Assembly: GCA_034002405.1 (NCBI GenBank)
Contig: JAVFAS010000007.1
Coordinates: forward strand, 1-64,000
Length of the DNA stretch: 64,000 nt
From: SZUA-365 sp034002405
GTDB taxonomy: Bacteria > Bacteroidota > Ignavibacteria > SZUA-365
Reading direction: 5' to 3'
Under the pieces are notes generated by a model that did no database searches, was not told the origin of the DNA, and worked only from the letters and a program-made list of their open reading frames with translations. Shown here piece after piece: positions 55,310 to 62,377 of the stretch. Both the position numbers and the translations under genes were made by a program. Each line of letters starts with the position of its first letter. The first letter of the stretch is position 1.

Positions 55310-56139
55310 GCGCGTACCTCCCGAAGACGGGTCCCGCCCGCATCCGCAGCCGCGTGATGATCGATGACTGTATCGGAAAAACGGATCTGATTGCCGTCTG
55401 ATGCCGACGGCGCGATCCCGGATCGCGTGTTGCCTCCCGCGCGCGCGATGAGCACGGCGATGGCATCCTCGGCCGCGTGCTCTCCCGTGCGCGCGTACAG
55501 TGCGTCGAGCGTGCCGTCGAACACCACCGCGCCTTCGAGCAGGAATACGATGTGATCGGCGAGTTCCTCGATGTCGCCCATGATGTGGGACGTGAAAATA
55601 ATGGTCTTGCCCGCGGCTTTCTCGCGCGCGACGGCGTCCTTGAAACGACGGGCCATCAGCGGATCGAGGCCCGCCGTGGGTTCGTCGAAGATGTACACCG
55701 GCGCGTCATACATCAGCGTCATCACCGCGCAGACGCGCTGCCGCGTGCCGCCGGACAACCCCTTCAACGGTTTGGGCAGCAGATCGGCCAGTTCGAAGCG
55801 CGCGAGCATCTCCTCCGTTCGTGTCGGCTGCCGCGGTCGCAGATCGGCGATCATGGCGAGGAATTCCCGGATGGTGAGATTCTCCGGGAAACGCGCGATC
55901 TGCGGCATGTAGCTGATGTGCTCGCGCACGGCGCGCTCGTCGGTTGGCGCGGCGCCGTTCCAAAGCACGGTGCCGCGGTCGGGACGTACCAGCCCCAGCA
56001 GCGTTTTCAGTGCCGTGGTCTTTCCCGATCCGTTCGGTCCGAGCAACGCGGTCATCCGCCCAACGGGAAAATCAATACTGACGCCATCGAGCGCTCGTTC
56101 GCGCCCAAAGGATTTGACGATGTCTGAAAGGCCGATCAT
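55306..56139 (-). CDS. nosF: NosF-like ABC transporter ATPase
   Basis: 277 residues. Walker A is GPNGSGKTT (34-42), the signature LSGGTRQRV is at 128-136, and Walker B FDEPTAGLDP has Asp152 and Glu153. It drives the NosFY transporter that cooperates with NosD in CuZ assembly. It overlaps nosD by four bases and nosY by four bases, so the three are tightly coupled. Confidence 0.93.
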   Translation of the reverse strand: MIGLSDIVKSFGRERALDGVSIDFPVGRMTALLGPNGSGKTTALKTLLGLVRPDRGTVLWNGAAPTDERAVREHISYMPQIARFPENLTIREFLAMIADLRPRQPTRTEEMLARFELADLLPKPLKGLSGGTRQRVCAVMTLMYDAPVYIFDEPTAGLDPLMARRFKDAVAREKAAGKTIIFTSHIMGDIEELADHIVFLLEGAVVFDGTLDALYARTGEHAAEDAIAVLIARAGGNTRSGIAPSASDGNQIRFSDTVIDHHAAADAGGTRLREVRA

Positions 56140-57401
56140 GCGGGTGTGCCCCTTCCATCCGGTTCGCGCATGAGGGGACGCGCGTCCTTGAGAGTTTCGG
56201 GTGTGACGGTCGGAAAGATGCGCTCGGTGACGTCGAGCATGGCGATGAAGAAGCTGTTGAGCAGGATGATCGCGGGTGGATTCTTCTCGACGATGTAGGA
56301 GAAGATGCGGACGGGACGGTAGGGAACATCGCCAATCCCGTCGCGATCGATATCGTAGCCGCGATAGGAGTCCCAGTAGTTTCCCGTGAACCAGCTTTCA
56401 TTGCGCGTACTGTTGGTCGCGACATCGAAGCTGTTGCGGCGGAAACTGTTGGTCGCGAAGGTGTTTCCCGTGCAGTTGGCCATGAGGCGGATGGCCCAGC
56501 CGTTGCGCAGGAATTCATTGCGCGTCACGGTCAGACGGGAGCCCCCCTCCGCGTACACACCGGTGGTGTTCCCGACAAAGCTGTTCGAGTCGATACGGCT
56601 GTCGCTGATGTCCTTGAGCAGCAGTCCATACGACGCACTGCCCCAGTTGTCGTGAAAACGATTGCCGCGCATGCCGATGCGCCGCGAGTACATCACCGCC
56701 ACGCCGCTTCCATTCCGCGTGAAGGTGTTGTCGAGATAGACATCGTCATCGGAGAACATGAAATGGAGTCCGTATCGCAGATTGCCGGTACTGACATTGC
56801 CGCGGATGACACTCGCCCGGGTGAATTCGAGATAAATGCCGTCGCGATGCCGCGCGGTGTGATTGTCCGCGATCAACAGCGAATCGCTGTACCAGCTGTG
56901 GATGCCGTTACCCGAGGCCGATTCCCGCCGCGCCTCCCCCGCGAGCGTGTTTCCACGAATAATGCAGCGCGCGGAGCGCGCGAGATAGATACCGAAAAAG
57001 GTGTCCTCGAGCCGCAGACGCTCGAACCGGCAGAATCGCGCACTGGTGGCCTTGACCGCGGCGCGGTCCTCGGTATAGCTGTATCCGGTATTCCGGAGTG
57101 TCAGATCCGCGATCCACACGCTGTCGGCGCGCACGAGGAAGATCCCCTGCGTGCCACCGCCGTCGATCACGACCGTGCCACGTCCGTGAATCCGGAGTGG
57201 CTTGTCGATCACGATCGACCCCTCGTCGTAACGGCCCGCATGAATGCGGATCAGGTCCCCCGGTGCGGCGGCATGCACCGCGTCGGCGATCCGCGTACCC
57301 GGACGCACATGATGGATAGCGGCCTGCGCGGGGACGGCCAGCATCAGAAACACCGGCGTCAGGATCAGCCCCCCGCGGAGCAGGAAGAGGAACCGCGTCA
57401 T
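56136..57401 (-). CDS. nosD: Periplasmic copper-site maturation protein NosD
   Basis: 421 residues with a Sec signal peptide (about 1-27) and a right-handed beta-helix of CASH-type repeats. Repeated N.F..N/IRGN..S phrases such as GIYLEFTRASVIRGN and YGLHFMFSDDD are typical of NosD. It acts with NosFY in the periplasm to load the CuZ cluster. The ATG at 57401 is chosen; GTGs at 57407 and 57410 overlap the nosL stop and are alternatives. Confidence 0.93.
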   Translation of the reverse strand: MTRFLFLLRGGLILTPVFLMLAVPAQAAIHHVRPGTRIADAVHAAAPGDLIRIHAGRYDEGSIVIDKPLRIHGRGTVVIDGGGTQGIFLVRADSVWIADLTLRNTGYSYTEDRAAVKATSARFCRFERLRLEDTFFGIYLARSARCIIRGNTLAGEARRESASGNGIHSWYSDSLLIADNHTARHRDGIYLEFTRASVIRGNVSTGNLRYGLHFMFSDDDVYLDNTFTRNGSGVAVMYSRRIGMRGNRFHDNWGSASYGLLLKDISDSRIDSNSFVGNTTGVYAEGGSRLTVTRNEFLRNGWAIRLMANCTGNTFATNSFRRNSFDVATNSTRNESWFTGNYWDSYRGYDIDRDGIGDVPYRPVRIFSYIVEKNPPAIILLNSFFIAMLDVTERIFPTVTPETLKDARPLMREPDGRGTPA

Positions 57402-57403
57402 GC

Positions 57404-57865
57404 TCACCACTCTTTCGCGACCAGCAGCCGGACGCCGGTCCAGCGATACAGCTCGCCACCGATACGCTGCTGTTCGCTCGCGTACTTCGTCTTGGTCTCG
57501 AAGGCGGCGAGGTTCATGCCCATCGGACTGCGGATGTCCTCATGGCGCAGATACCATGCCTTGGCCGCGTCGATGAATGTGCCGGGAGCGTCGTGACGCA
57601 TCACCCAGATGCTGTTGATGTCTTCCTCCAGAACGGTGTTGTCGTTGACCGCGGCGGCCATGCATTCCACCGCATCGTAGACATGGATCTTTCCCGTATT
57701 CGTCACCAGCTGTGCCGCGAAGCGTGCGTCGGTGACGGTCATCTTGCAATGCGCGCATTCCTCCTTGCCGAGGTCGATATCTCGCGGACCCGGTGAACAG
57801 GCGGCGAGCAGCACCATGCAGACGACGGCCATACCCAGGATCGAACTTCTCCATTTCATCGCCAT
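57404..57865 (-). CDS. nosL: Copper chaperone lipoprotein NosL
   Basis: 153 residues. The lipobox LLAAC gives Cys23; the Cu-binding motif C37AHC40-K-M42 follows. NosL is an outer-membrane or membrane-anchored Cu(I) donor for NosZ. The start at 57865 (MAMKW) is placed by GAGG six bases upstream; longer readings begin before that site. Confidence 0.93.
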   Translation of the reverse strand: MAMKWRSSILGMAVVCMVLLAACSPGPRDIDLGKEECAHCKMTVTDARFAAQLVTNTGKIHVYDAVECMAAAVNDNTVLEEDINSIWVMRHDAPGTFIDAAKAWYLRHEDIRSPMGMNLAAFETKTKYASEQQRIGGELYRWTGVRLLVAKEW

Positions 57866-57881
57866 TGCGTTCCTCATGTGA

Positions 57882-58514
57882 TCAATTCGGGGAGACGTTT
57901 CTGCCAAGATCATTGTCGAGTCGCTGGAGCTTCCCGGCCCGCGGTGGTCGTGGCCGCGACCGCCACCAGGCCCATGCCGCCAGCATTCCGCTCACGGCGG
58001 CAATCATCGCGCCGATGCCGGGATAGGAGTGCGCCATGAAATTCAGGATCTGTTCCGAACCGATCAGCGGCGGTTGATAGGACATACCGGGAATCTTGAT
58101 GATCGCCCTCGGATCGAGATCATGACCGTAATTATATTCCCAGATATAGAAATCAATCATGCCGGCAACTCCGAGCACCGCGAACAGCAGCACCCATGCG
58201 AGCGCGGTCCATCGCCGTCCCCACGCCGCGGCGCCGAGTCCCAGCACGATCATCCCCGCCATGATGAAGGGCATATACGCCAGTTCGGCGATCGAATCCG
58301 GTTCGATGCGCTTCATGCCGATATAGTGATTGAGATTGTTGATGCTTTCGAGATCGTTGGGTGACGCGCCTTCCACCGTGTGGAGGAAGATGTTCATGCC
58401 CAGCCCTTCGGGATACTGCGGTGCCTCGAGTTCGATCTGCCAGAGCGGCAGCACGAATGTTCCGACGAGGAGCAGTGCCGCGGTGGCGAGCAGCAGGCGC
58501 GATGTGCGGTCCAT
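57882..58514 (-). CDS. nos-operon membrane protein (NosB-like)
   Basis: 210 residues with four to five membrane segments. The periplasmic loop after the first helix has the striking PLWQIELEAPQYPEGLGMNI, followed by INNLNHYIGMKRI. Proteins of this type sit beside clade II nosZ genes, where they are called NosB; the function is not known. It follows nosZ by 72 bp and precedes nosL by 16 bp. Confidence 0.75.
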   Translation of the reverse strand: MDRTSRLLLATAALLLVGTFVLPLWQIELEAPQYPEGLGMNIFLHTVEGASPNDLESINNLNHYIGMKRIEPDSIAELAYMPFIMAGMIVLGLGAAAWGRRWTALAWVLLFAVLGVAGMIDFYIWEYNYGHDLDPRAIIKIPGMSYQPPLIGSEQILNFMAHSYPGIGAMIAAVSGMLAAWAWWRSRPRPPRAGKLQRLDNDLGRNVSPN

Positions 58515-58586
58515 GCGTTCGTTCCTTTCCCCGCGCCGCGGCCGCGGCCCCTCGTTCCTCGGGACCGCGGCCGGCGTCGGGATGTG

Positions 58587-60551
58587 CTATTGCTTGAGTC
58601 CGTTGTGTTTCAGCGCGACGCTGGATCCCGCGGGGGACACGCGCACGTAGCCCTGCATTTCCTGATGCAGCGCCGAACAGAAATCGGTGCAGTACATCGG
58701 AAATATGCCGGGACGATCGGGCAGCCATTTGATCGTCTGGGTTTCACCAGGCATGACCAGCAGTTCCGCGGTCCGCGCGCCCTTGATGGCAAAGCCATGC
58801 GGGGTATCCCAATCCTGTTCGAGATTCGTCAGATGAAAATACACTTCATCGCCGACTTTGATGCCTTCGATGACATCGGGTTTGAAATGCGAGCGAATCG
58901 AGGTGATATACACGCGCACGACCTTGCCGCTGCGCTCGACGCGCGTGTCCTTCTCACCCAGCGTCACATGGGGATGGGTGTTTTCCATGATCTTGTATGC
59001 CCGCACCGATTTCTCCTTGATCAGCTCGGCCGGCAAGGCCTGCGCGTAATGCGGTTCGCCGATGGTGGGAAAATCGCTCAGGAGTTTCATCTTGCTGCCG
59101 GTGATGTCGTACAGCTGCGCCGACTGCGTGAGTTCGGGCCCCGTGGGCAGGTAGCGATCCTTGGTGATCTTGTTGAGCGCGATGACATATTTCCCGTACG
59201 GCTTTTTCGAATCGCCGCCGGGAATCATCAAGTGACCGATCGAATAGTACGTCGGCACCCGGTCGAGCACGGTGAAATCCTTCAGGCTCCATTTGACGAT
59301 CTCGGAGGAGACGAACATCGACGTGTACGCGTTGCCGTCGTTGTCGAACTCGGTATGCAGCGGTCCCAGGCCCGGCTTCTCCACCTCGCCCGCGAGCACG
59401 GCCTCATAGCTCAGAACCGGGATATCATGCACGGTGGCATCGAATTTTTTCGCGTCGATGGCTTTCAGCATTTTCGAAAACGAGAAAACCGGGATCACCG
59501 TCGCGAGCTTCCCGCCGCCGACGATGTACTCACCCGTGGGATCCACATCGGCGCCATGCGGCGATTTCGGCGTGGGCAGGAAGTAGATCATGTCGGGACA
59601 GTCCTTCGGATCGAGTACCAGCACCCCGTCCTTCATCGTCGAGGTGGCGGTGTGGGACTTTTCGTCGTACACATTGTGTGCATACCGGCCCGGCATTTTC
59701 TTCGCCTTGCCCTGCGCGACATACTGCTCGGCTTTTTTCCAATTGATGGCGGCGATGAAGTCCTTGTCGTTCTGACTCGCTTCCACCTCGAGCATGGTAT
59801 GCGCCTGCTCGGTGTTGTAGGTGGAGAAGAACATCCAGTCGGCCGACGGCCCCTTCCCTGCGTGGGCAAGGTCGTAGTCAAAACCCGGCATGAGAATCTG
59901 GAATGCGATGTCCATGTTCCCGTGCTCCTTGTCCACGCTGACGAAGCTCAGCATGCCGCGGAAGTTTTCCTTGTAGCTTTCGATGGGGACGTCCTGGTTC
60001 TCGAACATCGGAATGCTGAAACGTGTCCCCGCCACGACGTACTCCGAATTTTCCGTGGTGAACGGCGAGGAATGGTTTCCCGCGGAATTGGGAATTTCGA
60101 TGATTTCCGTCGTGCGGAAGGTCGTCAGGTCGATGCGCGCGATGCGCGGGGTGTTGTTGCCGTTAATGAAGATCCACCTGCCGTCGGGTACACCGTCGGT
60201 CATGGAGAATTCGGGGTGATGCGCATCATCCCATGGCACGAAGCCAAAGGACGTGTTGAGCATGGGAATGGTCTCCTCGGTGTAGCCCCAGCCCTTTTCG
60301 GGATCCTGGGAAAACACGGGGATGACGCGGAACAGGCGTCCGCTGGGCAGACCGTAGACGGACATCTGTCCACTAAAGCCGCCCGACATGAAGGCGTATA
60401 GCTCGTCATGGGTGCCGGGCGCGACGTACACGCGCGACGCCGCGTCGCCCGCGGCGCCGGCGTCCTTCGCGCTGTTGCATGCGACGAACAGCGTGCCCGC
60501 GACCATGACGATGGCGACTACGACGGAACGTGGAAACAATCCTGGATTCAT
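58587..60551 (-). CDS. nosZ: Nitrous oxide reductase NosZ, clade II lipoprotein type
   Basis: 654 residues. The N-terminus is a Sec lipoprotein signal (TLFVAC, Cys25), not the twin-arginine signal of clade I. The seven-blade propeller with the CuZ-binding His residues (e.g. DAHHPEFS near 110) leads to a cupredoxin CuA domain with Cys621-x3-Cys625-x3-His629-x2-Met632. It reduces N2O to N2 in the periplasm. AGGAGG is well placed before the ATG. It is the second gene of the operon, 82 bp after a c-type cytochrome that may be its electron donor. Confidence 0.96.
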   Translation of the reverse strand: MNPGLFPRSVVVAIVMVAGTLFVACNSAKDAGAAGDAASRVYVAPGTHDELYAFMSGGFSGQMSVYGLPSGRLFRVIPVFSQDPEKGWGYTEETIPMLNTSFGFVPWDDAHHPEFSMTDGVPDGRWIFINGNNTPRIARIDLTTFRTTEIIEIPNSAGNHSSPFTTENSEYVVAGTRFSIPMFENQDVPIESYKENFRGMLSFVSVDKEHGNMDIAFQILMPGFDYDLAHAGKGPSADWMFFSTYNTEQAHTMLEVEASQNDKDFIAAINWKKAEQYVAQGKAKKMPGRYAHNVYDEKSHTATSTMKDGVLVLDPKDCPDMIYFLPTPKSPHGADVDPTGEYIVGGGKLATVIPVFSFSKMLKAIDAKKFDATVHDIPVLSYEAVLAGEVEKPGLGPLHTEFDNDGNAYTSMFVSSEIVKWSLKDFTVLDRVPTYYSIGHLMIPGGDSKKPYGKYVIALNKITKDRYLPTGPELTQSAQLYDITGSKMKLLSDFPTIGEPHYAQALPAELIKEKSVRAYKIMENTHPHVTLGEKDTRVERSGKVVRVYITSIRSHFKPDVIEGIKVGDEVYFHLTNLEQDWDTPHGFAIKGARTAELLVMPGETQTIKWLPDRPGIFPMYCTDFCSALHQEMQGYVRVSPAGSSVALKHNGLKQ

Positions 60552-60633
60552 GGAACAACCTCCTGCGTGGAAGGGATGGATGGGTCGCGGAATCGCGTGA
60601 GATTAGTGGTGTTCAGGATTCGTTTTGTGTCTG

Positions 60634-61095
60634 TCAGCGGGTTTCCGCGACGGCACGCAGATGCTCGAGCACATACCGGGCGTCGGTCTCGTTGACCTGC
60701 GCGCTCGGCATCTTCGTCAAATACTCCTGCAACAGGCAGCGCGCGGTGTCATCCTTCTCGAGCATGACTTCGGTGTCGAGCATCATGTTCATGATATACA
60801 CCGGCGTGCGCCGTTTGAACACCGTTCCGAGTTCCGGACCGACATACCGCTCGTCGAGCTTGTGACAGGCTGAACAGACCACGTTGAAAATTTTTTCTCC
60901 CTTCTCGGCGTATTCCGCGTTGAGCTGGGCGTCCATCGACACCTCCGTGATCTTGCCGTACGTCGCCTTGGCCGTTTCCTCCGCCGCGGCCGCCGCGGCC
61001 TGCGTGTCCTGCTGCTCCCCTCCCGAATTGCCGCACCCGCTGATGAACAGCAACACGGCTGCCACGATACCCCCGTATATCCGACGATGCTCCAT
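60634..61095 (-). CDS. Monohaem cytochrome c lipoprotein of the nos operon (NosC-like)
   Basis: 153 residues. The lipoprotein signal ends ISGC (Cys21). After an Ala-rich linker comes one haem site, CSACH (74-78), with Met129 (LTKMPS) as the likely sixth ligand. Similar small cytochromes are found in clade II nos clusters as electron carriers to NosZ. It is the first gene of the minus-strand operon, with palindromic sites just upstream. Confidence 0.88.
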   Translation of the reverse strand: MEHRRIYGGIVAAVLLFISGCGNSGGEQQDTQAAAAAAEETAKATYGKITEVSMDAQLNAEYAEKGEKIFNVVCSACHKLDERYVGPELGTVFKRRTPVYIMNMMLDTEVMLEKDDTARCLLQEYLTKMPSAQVNETDARYVLEHLRAVAETR

Positions 61096-61153
61096 GATTA
61101 TTCTCCTGTCTGGAAAAATGTGAAACGGACTGTGCCAGTGATCGGAAACCTTG

Positions 61154-61177
61154 AATATCGAGTTTTTACTCGATTTT
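61154..61177. promoter_or_regulatory. Operator-like palindrome 1 upstream of nos operon
   Basis: ATCGAGT (61157-61163) and ACTCGAT (61168-61174) are perfect arms around TTTT, 62 bases before the cytochrome c ATG. The core ATCGA-N8-TCGAT and the flank AATATCGA match the palindrome at rrf2 exactly in sequence and spacing, so the same regulator may bind both. Confidence 0.7.
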
Positions 61178-61247
61178 TAAGCGAAAAGGAACGCCGCATC
61201 CCGCGCCACGGATCGGTCAAGGTCTCGCAGGCCTGCAGCGTTTGGCT

Positions 61248-61272
61248 TAATGTAGAGTTTTTTCTCTACGTT
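61248..61272. promoter_or_regulatory. Operator-like palindrome 2 upstream of nos operon
   Basis: GTAGAG (61252-61257) and CTCTAC (61264-61269) flank T6; the overall 18-bp span equals that of the other two sites, and the left flank TTAAT is identical to that at rrf2. The core differs (GTAGA not ATCGA), so it may be a weaker or different site. Confidence 0.5.
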
Positions 61273-61540
61273 CGCAAGATGGGGGAAGAAAAAAAATCAA
61301 ATCTTTCTGAAATCGATGCCGGTCGTCTCACGGCACCCCTGTCCGGAACGCGAAGCCCAGCGGTGGTGAATCGCGCACGCTCACCACCATTCCAGACGCA
61401 ACGCAGGGAGATATCTTTTTCCTGCGATGGATGCAACCCCTGCGTGCTTCCGCCGTACGCTCTGCCGTGCCTTCCATCCGCGGCATGGTGCCGCGCGCCT
61501 GAGTGGGAGGCAGCAATCACTTGAATTCTGGAGTTTTTCG

Positions 61541-62185
61541 ATGAAACGCGTTCTCTCATTCCTTGCCCTCTCCCTGGCGCTCCTCACCGCCACCGCATCG
61601 GCGCAGGAACAACACGAAACACTTTTTTCCTCGCCCGTCGAGCATGGCGGTTTTGGCGGCGTCGTCACCAAGATGACATCGATCCGCGGGGAGATGGGAT
61701 TGATGGTGGGCGGCTACGGCGGCTGGCTCATCGACCATCGCTTGATGCTCGGCATGGGCGGATACGGACTGGCGAGTAGCATCCGTGCACGCAGTGAGGC
61801 CGAGCAGACCTACGCGCCGAACGGGGAACGTCTCTATGTTGAATTCGGATATGGCGGTCTGATGCTTGAGTATATCCTCGCTCCACACCGCCTCGTGCAC
61901 GTCAATGTGCAGGCACTGGTCGGCGCGGGCGGGGTCAATTATCGCGAGGACTGGTATGACGACTTCCTCGACGACAATCCCGACCACCGGCATCATGGCC
62001 GCGTCGAGGCGCTGTTCGTCGTCGAACCGGCGGTGAATGTGGAACTCAACATCACCGATTGGATGCGTCTCTCGGCCGGTGCGAGCTATCGCTTCGTCAA
62101 TGGGATTGATGAGCTGCGTGGGATCGAGGACACGGATCTCTCCGGCGCTTCCGGACAGCTCGCGCTGAAATTCGGCGCGTTCTGA
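61541..62185 (+). CDS. Exported beta-barrel-like protein of unknown function
   Basis: 214 residues. A Sec signal peptide (1-22, ending ASAQE) leads into alternating amphipathic strands rich in Gly and aromatics (GLMVGGYGGWLIDHRLMLGM, YVEFGYGGLMLEYIL), and the protein ends in Phe, so a small outer-membrane barrel is plausible. GGAG lies about nine bases before the ATG at 61541. No family is recognised. A hairpin terminator follows. Confidence 0.75.
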   Translation: MKRVLSFLALSLALLTATASAQEQHETLFSSPVEHGGFGGVVTKMTSIRGEMGLMVGGYGGWLIDHRLMLGMGGYGLASSIRARSEAEQTYAPNGERLYVEFGYGGLMLEYILAPHRLVHVNVQALVGAGGVNYREDWYDDFLDDNPDHRHHGRVEALFVVEPAVNVELNITDWMRLSAGASYRFVNGIDELRGIEDTDLSGASGQLALKFGAF

Positions 62186-62212
62186 TTTTCTCTGGAAATC
62201 CTTCCGCTTCCG

Positions 62213-62256
62213 CGCGCATCCCTGACCGCCTCGGGGATGCGCGTCCTCTTTTCGCG
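62213..62256 (+). terminator. Probable terminator
   Basis: A perfect ten-base-pair stem CGCGCATCCC (62213-62222) with GGGATGCGCG (62234-62243) is followed by TCCTCTTTTC. The 11-base loop is long; moderate confidence. Confidence 0.65.
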
Positions 62257-62377
62257 ACGCGGCACAGGGATGGTCTTCTCCCCGTTGCCCGTTCCGTTCC
62301 CCTTTCCGCTTCGTTATATTTCAGGGACTGGACCGTACGGTCCACCGTTCCGTCACGCAATTCGTCGGACCCTCGCC

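Larger units (their letters stand above)
61096..61540. other. Gene-free divergent region upstream of the nos operon (445 bp)
   Basis: No credible gene: the one long plus-strand frame across it has no ribosome site and an erratic composition. It is A/T-richer than the neighbours. It contains two 18-bp operator-like palindromes (61157-61174 and 61252-61269) and, further right, CGCAGG/CCTGCG arms (61402-61407 and 61421-61426) around GATATC. It probably carries the nos promoter and that of the gene at 61541. Confidence 0.6.

Noticed and set aside
61157..61174. FNR/Dnr box upstream of nos
   Set aside because: The half-sites read ATCGA...TCGAT with N8 between them, not TTGAT-N4-ATCAA.
61157..61178. 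ATCGAGT/ACTCGAT hairpin with T-run as a terminator
   Set aside because: No plus-strand gene ends upstream of it, and the same spaced palindrome at rrf2 has no T-run, so an operator fits better.
61087..61524. 145-codon frame in the nos upstream region
   Set aside because: No ribosome binding site, it begins inside the first codons of the cytochrome c gene, crosses both palindromes, and has an uneven low-complexity composition.
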